DNA from: Acridotheres tristis
Taxonomy: Eukaryota > Chordata > Aves > Passeriformes > Sturnidae
Length of the DNA: 64,000 nt
Direction of reading: 5' to 3'
NCBI GenBank assembly: GCA_037013685.1
Contig: CM072887.1
Coordinates: 39,545,154-39,609,153 of the forward strand
Shown here piece by piece: positions 12,934 through 25,400 of this stretch. A program made the translations under genes and the position numbers. The notes under the pieces were generated by a model. The model searched no databases and had not been told where the DNA came from. It saw nothing but the letters and a program-made list of their open reading frames with translations. Numbering within the stretch: position 1 is the first letter of the stretch; each line of letters starts with the position of its first letter.

Positions 12934-15579
12934 AATTCTACTGAAAGCAACAAGCTGAATGTAAGCTAGTTTGGGGGTTTTTTTCCTTGAAATATCAGTT
13001 GTATGAACTCAGACTGGGAAAGCATTTCCTTACCTTAATTAAAGTATGAGAAGGCTGTAATTGTAAATTAGTTTCTGTTGTGACCATGTAACCTTAGCCT
13101 GATATCCAGTATTTTAGATAGTTATTAATAATAATTGGCATATCTGGAAAAGTGATGTTTTGGGTATACTCAAGCTCCTTTTACTGGTTATTGATTGGTC
13201 TCCAAAGAAGCTTTCAGCTGAACATCCCCAGCCTTCAGGCAAGGATCCTTTCTCTCTAGAGTTTGGTATCCAGCTGCTGGAGGTGACATTTTTAGACCTT
13301 AGTCCTTTCTTTTTCTCTGAGGAAAGTGTTTAATTACATATAGTTTCACATCCAGGAAGTAGCCTGGGAATTCACAACCTATTCTGTAGGTTCTCTTTGT
13401 GGAAAGACAAAGGATGTTATCTTGCCATTGTGCTGGCTTCTTAAAATATCCCTCTTCAGCTCAGAGGAAAAAACTACGTTTGGGGATAAAAGTCATCAGA
13501 AACAAGATATACTTTTTTTGAAGCTGGCATAATTAAGTATTGGAACATTTTAAAACCAAAAGGAGGTGACTTGTTGAAGGGTTGGAAATAATTTAAAGAA
13601 ATCCTGACTAAGATATTGGAGGTCAGTTTGACAGTGATAATAGTAGGGAGAAAAAAAGGAAAAGGAAAATAGTGAGTTGGGACTCTGAGACACTATTACT
13701 TCGCAGGAACAAGACAATACAATTATAACCGATCTTTCTATGAAAACATCTAGTCAGTGCTCTGTGCAATAAAAAAAAATGATGTGAGATGACTGGTAAG
13801 ATCTACAGATGGCGCAAACACATCAGATGACCTCCTGTGTTAACAGGTCCGGGTTAGGGATCAAATTCCAGAAGATTTTAAGGTGAGCATGCCAAGAAGA
13901 AAAGGATCCTAATGTGTGAAAGGAAATTAAAGAAATGCAGTCTATATGGGTGCCACTTATAGTAGCTCTAAAGTGAATTGTCTGCAAATGCTATCCACTT
14001 AAATACTTTGATTACAGTGTTTTACAAGCATAACAAACATTGCAACCTGCCTACACCTTTTCCCACTCTGTTTATTTTTAGCTGTTGTATCCCTCAGGTT
14101 TGAACTTTCCCCCTCTGCCTTGAGAAGAAGTAAGCACTTGAGAGCTTTCCGAGATAATTAATACATTGCTAAGCCGTGTTTCCCCACTAATTCCTTTGTC
14201 CTAATTTCCTAATGTCTAATTCCTTTCTTTCTGCTCTCCCCTAAATCCTTATTCTATATTCTCTCTATGTATATTCCATATTCTCATCTGTACCTTGGAT
14301 GTCCTAGTTATTGTTCTGTTTAGGGTGGGCTAGTCTGTTTCTGTCTCTCCCCATTAAAATTCTAATTCTGAAGCTGAGAAACTTCACCTAAAAGAAATTT
14401 TGTGTGTTTTGGTGGAGCAAGTGAATTCCTATCAGAAGTGATGATGATCAAGAGATTCCTGACAGAGCCACCTCTGACAATTTTCAGAGAAATGCGGTAT
14501 TCCCCTCCTTTTTTGGGGCATCGTGCTGGAGTCAGCACTCCAGTCCTGCTCCAGTCCTTGTATCTAGATTGTGGGCTTGGGGATAAGCAGAAGTCACGCA
14601 GGGTCTACTCCTTGTCTGAAGTACATGGAGCTGATGAGTTTGCCAGTTATTTTTGGCATATCAATAGCTCTCCACATAGCTACTGCCATGTCACAGCCTT
14701 ACACATAAGTCAGTCTGAAGGACTCACCAGATTCCCCGAATGATCTCACCATCATGTGGCTGGAAGAGGAAAACAGCTCAAATGAAGAGAATTAAAAAAT
14801 TTCTGCTCTAGATCAAAACACTCTCCCCAATTGATCCTAGCACTTCTTCATACTCTGAAATCACTTACCATCCTCTGAGGAGTTGGCAACAGCTGCTTAT
14901 GTTACTGCTCTGAGGTAAGAGACTTCCAGTGAGCTGCAGGGGAGTAGCAGTTGTACCATGTAAAGAACTTTTCTGGAGTGCAGATAGGAAGAAAAGAAAA
15001 GGCAGATATGGTCATGGTGACTGGTAGAAATCAGGAACAAAGCCAGAAAGGAAATGAAGAGGCCAGCTTGGTTGGCAAAGGTGGAGAGACAAAACTTTGG
15101 TAAGTTGCCTACTATGGAAAGCTAAGAGTAGGCACTGCCTGAGGGATAAATGTAAGTGCTTCCAAAAAAGGCACCTGCAGAGATTTTGGAGTGTTCAGAA
15201 TTGAGCCGAGGTAGAGATCAGAGGTGAGTATGGCTGTAAAGACCTGTAAAGACAGGTTCCTTACAGAGGAAGGTGTGATCTTGGCAGTTAATAGTAGTTA
15301 TGGAAGGATGACTAGTCTTGCTGGGGGCGTTGCTCGCATGCTGAACAGTGGGTGCATTTTAAGGTGGTGGCATCTTAAAAAGAGACAACCAAAAAGAGAC
15401 CAGACATTGTGAAGACTGTGTCTGTGCATCAGGAACTAGTTGGGAGTGAGAAAATGAGCTTTAAGAATAGCGAACACCCAGGGCTGCAGACAGACATGGG
15501 AAGGAGAGGAGCTTTGAAGGTGTCCACCCAGTGCATTGACAGAGGAGCTGGGTAACTGTTAGAAGCAATTAGAGATGAT

Positions 15580-15657
15580 TTGTTGAAACAAATTTTATTT
15601 GAAAAACAACAAAATTTCCAATGGAAACGTTTTACAATAACGTGCTTGTTTCAACAA
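15580..15657. repeat. 12-bp inverted repeat, possible hairpin
   Basis: TTGTTGAAACAA (15580-15591) is the exact reverse complement of TTGTTTCAACAA (15646-15657), with a 54-base AT-rich spacer. It could be a hairpin or a fossil terminal inverted repeat. No transposase is nearby. Confidence 0.5.
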
Positions 15658-16340
15658 GCTTCTGGTAAAATGAAGATGTTTTCTTTCTAGCACACCTGGA
15701 GGAAAACTAAAGCTCACAGAATTTATGGCTGTTGGACAGCCTTGCTGTCTAGAAATCAACTAGTTCTAATCCAAGTTACTGAATCCACCTGTGTGTGTGC
15801 TGCTGTGCAGAGACAAGACTTTAGCCAAAATCATTCGTTCAGGATCATATCTGAGGTGATAAAGTTTTGTTTTTCCTGCTTATGCATCTGGTCAGGGAGT
15901 CACTGCACCATTAAGAGAGATAGATGTCTTCCTCAGCATTTGCTGACAGCTGCTTCCATGGCCACATGCAAACAATACAAGGATAGGAGTTGTATAATTG
16001 CCAGCTGACTCCTGATACAGGGGTGAAAATCGCATTGATTTGTTGTAAGTCATCAAAACTATCCAAAATTTATTAATGTTATCTTTATAAACGTGTAAAT
16101 TTTACTTAATTACTGAGAAACAAATAACCCAGATGCCGCTTTATATCACAGCTTGCACAGGTTTACATTAAAAAAAGGCCAACTAGAGGTTCATTGACAT
16201 GTAGATAAGGTAATAATTTGCCCTGCTAATCTCTGGAGCTCTAGACCATAGTGCTTTCCCAAGACTAACTCTAAGAGCATTAGTCAAAACAGATTTTCCC
16301 CAAAGTACCATGCATGTGGATTATGCCAAGAAGAAGAAAA

Positions 16341-17030
16341 GTGTGGAGGGAGCAAGGTTGGGGCAGTGCTGTGCTCGCCTTGGCTTGCCTTTTGCAGTTT
16401 CAGAGTTCCTGGAACTCTGGGCTTTGTTGTTTTCTGAACCGTAACCATAAACTTAACCTTAAGCCTAGGAAGAGCAGCAAAAGCCTTGGGCTGAGGCTGG
16501 TACCAAGCAGAAAGGTGTGGAAGGGGCCATGTGGAGTCATGTATTCCCCTTGACATACATTTTGTAGCCACAGTGTTCCTGGAGCGCTGGGATTTGTGTT
16601 TTTCTGAACCCCAACGCTGACCCTAACCCTAGGCAGAGTTGTAAAAGCCACATGGCACTGAGGTTGGTGCAAAGCAGAAAGGTGTGGAGGGAGCAAGGTT
16701 GGGATAGTGCCTTGGCACTTTCAGAACTGCACTGAGTCTGGCATTTGGTGCTTTGTGGTTTTCTGAACCCTGACTGTAGGCATAACCTGAACCCTAGGCG
16801 AAACTCAAAACTTAGGTGGAGCACTAAGAACCACACGGAAGTGCGGCTGGTGCAAAGCAGAATGGTGTGGAGGGAGCCATGTTGTGGCAGTCCTGTGCTC
16901 CCTTTGGCACAACATTTGCAGGTGCAATATTCCTGGAGCTGTGGGTTTTGTGGTTTTCTGAACCCAAACCTTAGGCATAAACCTAACCCTAGGCAGAGAA
17001 GAAAAAGCTGTATGAGGTTGAGGCTGGAGC
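16341..17030. repeat. Four tandem units of about 175 bp with telomere-like boxes
   Basis: Units begin with GTGTGGAGG or GTGTGGAAG at 16341, 16514, 16682 and 16865 (spacings 173, 168, 183). Each holds a similar order of blocks: GGGAGC(C/A)A, a TTGGC segment, TTCCTGGAGC or similar, TTTTCTGAACC, then a degenerate telomere-like box ending CCTAGG (for example CCCTAACCCTAGGCAG at 16621), then GGCTGGTGCAAAGCAGAA. The array abuts the truncated retroviral pol at 17093. I do not recognise the family. The long minus-strand ORF across it (16537-17049) follows from unit lengths divisible by three and is not supported as a gene. Confidence 0.85.
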
Positions 17031-17092
17031 TATCTACAAACAACACCAACCTATCATTCCCAGGATTCTCTTACAGTGTGGGGCTCTGGTAG

Positions 17093-17410
17093 TTAGCAGA
17101 TGGCTTCTTTCTGTTCTTTGCTGAGCTGCTGGTGTCCACAAAAGATCTCAAACCCCAAGCAAACTACTGCTTCTTTAACAATCTGTGCTTTGTCTTTAGA
17201 AACTCTGTACCTACTCAGTCTCAAGAAGTTTAATAAACTTACAGTAAGTCCTATGCAGTAATCTCTGGTTCTAGCTGCAATCAGGATGTTGTCAAATATT
17301 GACACACGTTGGAGGAATTTTTCAATTACAGATGCCAATCCCTTATTATGCTCTACTTTCAAAGGGTATTTATTTTTGCCTTGCCAGTGTGGCTCCTGGT
17401 TTGAGTGCAA
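17093..17410 (-). pseudogene. ERV reverse transcriptase remnant with internal deletion
   Basis: An open stretch of 105 codons on the minus strand. The first 36 resemble the RT N-terminal fingers (KYPLKVE, IEKFL). Directly after them (junction near 17300) comes sequence from around and beyond the polymerase active site (SLLNFLRLSRYRVSKDKAQI). The intervening palm is deleted and the active-site Asp pair is not intact (FDN). Confidence 0.75.
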
Positions 17411-17605
17411 TACTCACTGGTTCTGCCCTTCTTCCTGGGACATTACTGGCCCATGCTCTTGGGTTGACAGCATTTTTAGCTTCAATGGGGATTTCACATT
17501 TGTCCTCTATAAAAAGTGCAGCAACTTCAACATATTTAGAGTCAGCAATTACAGCTCATACATCCCTACCCTTTTAGAATTTAATCTCTTCTTCCAATTT
17601 CTCTA

Positions 17606-17851
17606 TCACATCTCTCCCCAACAATGGTTTGGGAGAGTTAGGATATAAAGGAAATTATGAGTTTCCCAGTGCTTCCCTAGTTGTAATTTTAAAGGTTGGA
17701 AGAAAGGCTGTGTTTTGCTTACCCCAGTCTCCCCAACAACATGTACAGTATCATGGCTCAATTTTCCTTCTAAAGTATTTAATAAAGAGTGCACTGCTCC
17801 AGCATCTACCAAAAATTTGATATCTTCTTTCCCCAGCTTAGTTATAACCAA
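17606..17851 (-). pseudogene. ERV aspartic protease remnant
   Basis: Minus-strand reading of 81 codons with the retropepsin pattern LVDAGA, in which the usual Thr/Ser after the catalytic Asp is Ala, so the active site is altered. A GETGVSKTQ segment typical of gammaretroviral protease follows. It stops before the end of the domain. Confidence 0.78.
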
Positions 17852-17974
17852 AGGCTCTGCTGGGGGAGAAGCCTTTGGTGCTGATTATTCTGAGCATTCT
17901 GAGTCTTGTCCCACTGTGAGTTGAAGAACCGGGGATTTTTGCTTCAACATTGGACAGTGATTTTTCCAATGTCC

Positions 17975-18645
17975 CTATTTATTACGATAGGCACAGTGAT
18001 CTTTGTCTCTAGGGGAAGTTTTCTTGGATGACTTCTTCTGAGTCACCTTCTTACTAGGTTGGTGTCTAACTCTGTCACTTGGGCCCTTGTATTGATACAC
18101 CTTACAGGCCACTTCTAGGAATTTATCCATGTCTTGAACCCTGTCTAGCTTTTGCAGCTTTCTTATATCATTTGTAGCTTGACCCATAAACAAGAGAATT
18201 AGATGTGCTTTCCCATCAGCTGATTCAGGATCTAGATCTGTATATTTGATGGCAGTTTCTTTTAACCTGTTTAAAAAATCAGCAGGTGATTAATCATAAT
18301 TTTGATTTACTTTGTAAAGCTTTGACCAATTTAGAGCTTTAGGGACACCCTGCCTCAACCTATATGCTATGAAATTCTGATATCATTTTAACCTTGCCAT
18401 CTGTTCTGGCACATTAGGGTCCCCCCCAAGATTGTCTAATGGAAATATCTCTGCAACTGGATTGATCCACCAGCTATCTGTGCTTCTACAGAAGTTGTAA
18501 TAACTTTATTAACCATTTCCCTCTCAGTGGGATCAAACAATGTGTGCAACATGAATTTCAAATCAGCCCACTCAGGGTTTTGTGTGTTAATTGCCCTTTC
18601 TATTAAATTTGCTACTTTATCTGGATTTTCTTTATGTTTTCCCAC
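17975..18645 (-). pseudogene. ERV gag capsid and nucleocapsid remnant
   Basis: Minus-strand capsid C-terminal half with the conserved FLNRLKE region, interrupted by stops (near 18290 and 18380), followed by a basic linker and a single zinc-knuckle remnant. The knuckle's second Cys is Arg and a stop lies inside it (about 17970), so zinc binding is lost. gag and the downstream protease are arranged as in gammaretroviruses. Confidence 0.78.
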
Positions 18646-20917
18646 AGTGGTTTTCCACTATTCTAACTTGACAAGTGAGTATGGAACCTTTACATATTGG
18701 CCCCTGATTGCCAACTGCTTGCCGTAATGGGACTTGCAGACCTGGTTCTTCCTTTTTTTTCCTTTTTGACCTAGTACATTTGGCTATTGTACTATGTTCC
18801 CCTATGTCTCTTCTGGCTCTGTTTCCCCTCCTTCACCTGTTCAGGGCAGCTTCCTCTCCAGAAGAGCTAGCTGAGTGAGAGCTGTCTAATTCTGTTGAAT
18901 TTGCTGTGCTAGATCTACCTTGACCAGTCCTGGTACTAGGAATCACTGCCCAGGATCTGCTCTGATGTAGCGAGTGAGTGGCAGGCAATGTCATCTCATG
19001 GGCCTGGGAGTGAGAGGGCTGCAATTCCCTTTGTGGGTCTGTGTTTTCCCAGACTGATCATGAAAACTCACCACCTCTGTCTCCTTTGCTAGTGTCACCT
19101 GTTGTCTTCCTTACCTTGATTCTTGAGTTCAGTTTCAGAGATGCAGTTATTCCCTGCACCCTCTCAACTCTGAGACCCTTTCCCTCTTCCAATTTAGATG
19201 ATACCAGAAAATTAGAAAGAAGCAAGACAGACATTCATTTAATTATTGGAAGAAAGAGGAGACTAAAATTTCTCTGGATGTGCATTTTCTTCTTTGCTTT
19301 CTCTGTTGGCGGAAGGCCTTGGTTTTTTCCCTATAGAGGTTGGGGTAAAATGGGATAAGCTTTGAAAGTTTTTGAAATACACATGAGAAAGTTTGTGAGA
19401 ACTGTGCTGGCACTTTGTCATTTCCAATGAAGCTCCACATGTCTGATATGAAGTCTGGTTAATACCTTTGAGCCTCTGTTTGCATAGTTATAAGATCAGG
19501 GATATCAAATAAAAAGATTCAAACTACTGGAAAATGTTTTGGAAAATCTAACTGAATTTTCCATAACTCTGTTAAACACATTTCTGGAATGAAGCTTGTT
19601 CAAAGACCAAGGAAAAATATCTTCAATGTCAGTAACTTCAATGTCAGTCACCTCTTTCTTTTCGGAACCAGATTCTGTTTTTTTTGTCAGATCTTATTAA
19701 CAGGGAAGGGTGTTCAAATCATTGTTGAAAATAGGAAATTGTGATTTTTGGAAAAAATGTCAGGAAAAACCACAGAGAATGAGAATATTCTCCCTTCTGC
19801 AAAGAGAAATTACCACAGATACAACATGCCAGTAAAACGTCCCTTTGAACTGTGATGTAAACTGTGACGATATTATTGAAATTGAAGTTTTTGGGATGGT
19901 ACGTATTAGTAGATGCAGAATTTTGAGAAGACTGGTAGTAGTCTTGTTGTTATGGCCTTCTACATATATAATATATAGATAAAGAATATTTGTCAGGAGA
20001 AGGTCTTGTACTGGATTACCGTATAAAGTGTAATAAACTTTTGGCCTCTGGGCAAAAATTACTAAAAATTAAGAAAGCAAAGAAGATAAAATAATTTAAT
20101 TCCTTAATGCTGAAATGGTTATGTTTTTCATACCTGTTTTGTCCTTGTGTCTTTTTTTTTTTCTCAGTACCATCTTCAGAGCAATAATGGGCTCAAGCAA
20201 AATCATTCAACTAGTCTGGTTTCCAGTAAGTGCAGCCTAATTTTGTCAGCAGTGTCTCATAAAATTATTCAATTCTCATAAAAATCCATTTATTAGTATT
20301 TTATCTTTGGGACCAGGCAGTATTCTTGATTCTATTCCATCTCAACTTCTTTTTAAAATCAAAGTGCCTGAATCTTTCTTGAACCTCACAGTCTTCAGTA
20401 TGAAAAACAGCAAGTAGATCTGCCCTCTCAGAGTACAAGATTCATGTCATGTGTCATCTGCAATCTGATTTTTGCTTTTAGGTGTTAGCAATACAGCAGA
20501 TGAGAACTTTTCTGATGAAAATAAGTTGGATGAGAAAGTACTCCAAAAGTCTCCAGAGCTACAGAGTTATATAATAATAGTATTTCCTCTGTATCTTTAC
20601 ATACAAATTCACCAAAACCACATTGCTAGCTTAATTCCAATTTTTTCTACATTCCAGACTAGGTTCTCATAAATGAAATAGGTATACAATGTGTTTGCAT
20701 TCTGTATTGCCTATAAACATGGAGTAATTTTGCTGTGATTCACAGCAGTAAGATTACATAAGCATCAAGGTAGAGGTCATCATGTATTTCAATCATGCTC
20801 TGTATTCATCAAATGGTGAAGATCTGATCTAAGAAATCTCTGTCCTTGGTCAGATTCCAAAGGCAGCTGGTCACTGTCCTGCTCAGCCTCTTGCCAAGAT
20901 CACCAAAGGTAGCTGCT

Positions 20918-20992
20918 TTGGGAATGAAATTGGACTAAATGATCTCTTGGACCTTCTCCAACTGCAGGCACGTTGTGTTTCTGTGATACAAT
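20918..20992 (+). mobile_element. CR1 LINE 3'-end fragment
   Basis: TTGGACTAAATGATCTCTTGGACC, then CTTCTCCAACT and TTTCTGTGATAC correspond to the last part of CR1 (TTGGACTAGATGATC...CCTTCCAACC...TTCTGTGAT). Only the extreme 3' end is clear. Confidence 0.6.
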
Positions 20993-22363
20993 GTGGGCAA
21001 AGGTGGCTAAAATCTCCTCAATTGAATTGGCTCAAATATCTGTCAATAAAAAAGGCTGAGTCCCGTGTTGCTGCTACCTGGCTATCTCAGCAGCTGAACT
21101 GTTGAACAAAGGTCTCTCTCTTGTTGCTGAGAACCAAGTACACGACTGGAGACGTTACTTCTGATTGGATTGCTACTTCACCCAGCATGATCAGGAGTCA
21201 GGACTCAGCTCTTCTGCTCCTTACTTGTCCCATACCCTGTAGTGATGTGGACTTTTATGTAGGGCTCTGTGTTGAATGACAAATAACAAGGTCAAATTTC
21301 TGCTCCTTAGCCAAATGATGAACTTCAGCTCACGTACCTATGAAAGTAAGGCGACAGCAGACTTGTGGTAGCTGTTGTTTCCATTCTGCTAAATTTGTGT
21401 AATTTTGATAATAAACAATGATAACATTTCCCATAGAGGAAAATTTTAATGTTATTTTACTCTTTTAACCATGGAGAAGAAAATAAAACGGGATAAATCT
21501 CATATGAATCATACCATGACTACTAAAGCTCTAACTAAGCCAAGGCTTCAGTCATGACTTCACTAATTAAGTACTAATCATAATGGCCATAAAAAGGAGG
21601 GAAGAAACTATTTTCCCAACCATTTTCTCACATACTTGAAAGTTACAAGATTATTTTCACTCAAATTCTCATAAAAATATAGCCTCTGGCAACAAGTCAA
21701 AGTCTTAGCCTGAAAGGCTTTGGAATGATTGACAGGATTGACATGATCCATTCTTCATAAAATAATACAAAACAGTACTCACAGGCCTTATAAGTACATC
21801 CACCTAGAGCAGGCTAAACCTCTCTATTTTTAATTATAACTGTCAGCTAAACAAATAGAACAGTGAAATAAAAGCCTAAAGATGTATCTTTTCACCAACT
21901 GTAACCTGAGAATTAGTTTAACTGTGTACTTTAAACAAACATTGCATAATAGAGCATATATTGAAGCTTAAGCGATATTTTAGATTAGTTATTTTATTTA
22001 AGCACAGGATAAATATTAATTCTGGATAGACTCCTGTGATATGAGACCAAGTTAAAATGAAGTCTTTAAAGAATATGGATCATAGAACAGACCAAAGTAG
22101 CATTTAGCCATGTGTCTTAGGTGCAGTTTTGGACAACAGAATACCCAGCATTTAGTGATAATTACTCAATTGGTGTTAGCTCACCATTTAAAACACTTAT
22201 GTATGGACCATTGTTTACAGAATATAAACATTTTAGTTTACCTGTGAGAAAAAAGTACTGCTGATATACTTGCCCATCTTTGTATATGGGACCTACCATC
22301 ACCTTTCCATGCCAACCAGGAATATTTTATTTGCCTAAAATGGCAATAAAATGCTGACTAGTT

Positions 22364-22425
22364 CATAGGATGGTTTGGGTTGGAAGGGGACTTTAATGAC
22401 TATCTAGTCCAACTTCCAAATTATT
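22364..22425 (-). mobile_element. CR1 LINE 3'-end fragment
   Basis: CATAGGATGGTTTGGGTTGGAAGGGGACTTT followed by CTAGTCCAACTTCC is the reverse complement of the CR1 3' end. The downstream extent is unclear. Confidence 0.65.
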
Positions 22426-25400
22426 CCAGCTAATCATACTTTTTAAGAAAAGGCAAATATCTGAAAAGTACAAGGAGAACTTTTCTTAGAGTCCATTAAT
22501 CTGCTTCCTTTATCACACTGACCCAGAGATCTGACCCTCAGTGACACTGCAATGAGTGTCCATTTTATCAGTCATCAAATCTCTTTTCAGCATGTTCCCT
22601 GCCAGCATGCTGATATTTCTGCTGCCTTGCCCCTTCTTCTGGACCCTCCATTCCTTGATCTGCATACCCAGACCAAAGCTCTGGTGTTGCTGAAGTAAAC
22701 TGAAAAGACCATCAATGGAGAGTCTTACACAGTTTGTCACATATGGGTATTCTGAATGTCTTCCCTCAGTGTGAAAGAAAAATACCCACATTCTTCCAAG
22801 GTTAGTTAGCCATGTTATCCATATTCACTTATAGGTAAAGTATGAAGCCTAACTTCCCTTAATTAGTTCATGTTCAATGACCATATGTCAGAGGCCACGT
22901 TAACAATGATGAAACTGGAATAACACCGGATGCATGTTAGCTGTTCTTTGAGTTGTCATTAAAAAAAGATTCCTTTATATTTCCTCTGGGGTCTGTGGGT
23001 TTCTAAGTGGAGTGGTGTCAGTGAGACAGTTTTAAGGGACTTAGTTGAAGCTCATTTAGGATCATTTTCTGTGAAGGACTGTGAAGGGCTGCCCTTTCCC
23101 TTACTTGAGAAGGTCCCTTCAAGTTAAGAAATATTCACTACTAGAAATAACCCATAAATAGGTAACCTGTGCTTTCCTCTGCTGCCCATGATTGTTTAAA
23201 ATAGATGGGGAATTTTGGAGAGCAAAAGGGAAGAGAAAGGGACGAAAAAATCTGAATCGGTTTTAGCTGTTGTGTTGAAAAAATACTGATTGCTGCTGAC
23301 AGACCAGGTCTTTAGCTACACAATAGGACTGCCTACCCCACACCTTGCACTTCTGAAGTATTCAAAGGTATGAGGTTCTCTGAAGCTATAAGAGATGATG
23401 TTATCCTAGCAAGCTCTCTTAAATCAGGTATGTTTTCTTGCTGTACAAATAGAGTTGTCATAATAATGATAATAATGAGCAGGCATTACAGTAACAACAA
23501 TAGTAACAACAGTAACAAAAAAAGTCCTAATAATAGTAATTGCTACTAAAAATGTAATTATGATGCTGCAGTTACAACTATGAAATATTTATTTCATGTT
23601 TTATTGGAGATGAATGAGAAAGGACCGCAATATTCTTATTTGCAAATTTAAAAGATTCCACCATAAACTTTGGTGTAAAGCTGTCTAATTTATTTTCTTG
23701 TGTATTAATTTATGTTGTAGACTTTGCCCTTCCTATAAACGATATCCACATAGAGGGATGTGAATAAGCTTCCTTTTTGCATTAAATCTTGCAGTGTCAA
23801 AAAGGATTCTTTGTAAGTGGTGCAAGTCACTGGAGGAAGCCTTTCGAGGAAAAGCATAGTTTGGAAATGGAGGAGGTGTACAAGGGGCACTTAGTAGCAA
23901 GCATTCCATGTTAAAATAGGATGTGTGTTGTAAAACCTGAGAGATAAACCAGAGCTGTTAAAGCAATTGTTTCTTGAACTTTAATCATGATACACAGGAG
24001 ACAAAAGTCAATATTCCAAGTAAGTGTGGTAATATTTGGACTAGACCTGCATTTATAGTATCTACAGTGTATATCAGATGTTAATGCTAAATGTAAGACC
24101 TTTGGCATACTGAGAAGTTGTTAATTTATTGAACAGTATTATAATTAGTCACATACAGAGGAATCTAATGGCACCGCTTCACTTTATGCCTTCCTAATGG
24201 AATATTCAATTTCTGCTTTTATTAATGAATTCATCAGTCTTTTTAGAGCAGTGAAGTGTATTTTCCACCTAGAGACCTCTCTAAAACTATAAATTCAGGT
24301 CATTTTTTGGCAAAAAGATTTCTATATATGCTTCAAATAAATTGAAGTTTTGTATTGACTTAACTGAAATCTGAATTAAATCTGCATTAAACACTGCTAA
24401 GAAAGAAGCTCATAACAAGTGAGTAGCTCAATCTGTTTAAAGTACAGTTATCTTCTTAAAGGCAGAATGTGAACTTCTGTTTTCAGAGCTTTGGGTAATA
24501 TTGATACATATCAATAGAAGCAAGAAGCAGGTGTTGCTCTGTGAATTATCTGCCAGGCCTAATGCGTCTTTGCAAGTCTGCATTAGCAGAAATCTGAATT
24601 TTATTTAGGTGTCACTCATAGCATGCCAGCTTGAGCTTCCTGGTTTATTTTTTTAGCCTAATTAAAATGGTTGTCATAAACCAAACAGATGATGTTTGTG
24701 TGTGTCATTCGTAGATGCTGCTTGTGTTGTTGGTTTAGTCACTACACAGTAAAGCTACAGTTTACTGATGTTTTGCTTTTGTTTCATGATTTCTAAGATA
24801 TCCCAGACATGTCTTGCTACCAGGTTTGTTCCTGGAAGCAGGATGTGGACCCTTAGCCATAATTTTGATGTTTACATTTGTTTACATCATTGAGTGGTAT
24901 CATTTAGTCACCTACAGGTAACAGCTTTTTTTGATAATGTTGGGAATATTCTATAACCACCAGTGATTGCTTTACTCATTAAGATACTACTGTAAGGAAG
25001 AGACTGGGCAGGTACTTACCTGACATGAGCGTGGAAGACTGATGGGTAGATGTTCATGCCCTGGACTTTGATCTTGGCTGCTTTTTCCCTCCACTCAAGA
25101 CTCCTCTGAAGTGAAAAATGGCACCAGATTTCTGACACTTTCACTTGAGCAGTGCTGGGAGCTCAAGGCAACTTGCTGTGCCATATTTATGGTTGGTAGA
25201 GGTTTTCTGTGGGAGGGATGTGTCCTTACTCAGACTGTGGGAGTCTGCTGAGGTCTTCTTGGGATGTTGGCCTCTGGGGCTTCCATAGAAGCTCAGAAGA
25301 AACTTCCCAGACAACCTTCAGCCATTCTTCCACAATCATAACCTGCCCAAGCACAGAAAGGCTTGTAACAGCAGCTGATGCTCTGAGGTTGGTGTGCTGG

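Larger units (their letters stand above)
7349..16340. other. Intergenic DNA with microsatellites, no gene recognised
   Basis: Holds a (GT)23 repeat, a T23 run and an inverted repeat listed separately. The longest open frame (9296-9721) has no recognisable domain, signal or repeat, and its codons look random. I found no exon of a known protein. Confidence 0.5.
17093..19440 (-). mobile_element. Damaged gammaretrovirus-like ERV remnant (gag-protease-RT)
   Basis: Read on the minus strand, blocks occur in retroviral order: possible matrix region (about 19440-18840), capsid (about 18645-18080), nucleocapsid knuckle (about 18000-17940), protease (about 17851-17606) and RT fragments (about 17410-17093). 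Capsid similarity is clear around 18150-18260. Multiple stops and frame changes break it. The RT middle is missing, and no LTR, integrase or env was recognised. It ends abruptly beside the 175-bp tandem array. A non-functional fossil. Confidence 0.82.

Noticed and set aside
14430..14470. Short match to the SULT exon 1 SDDV codons (agaagtgatgatg)
   Set aside because: Only 13 bases match, neighbouring codons do not align and no splice site follows. A chance match.
16537..17049. 170-codon minus-strand ORF with repeated peptide segments
   Set aside because: It spans the 175-bp tandem array, and unit lengths of 168 and 183 are divisible by three, so one open unit stays open. It has no domain, and the first unit (173 bp) breaks the frame.
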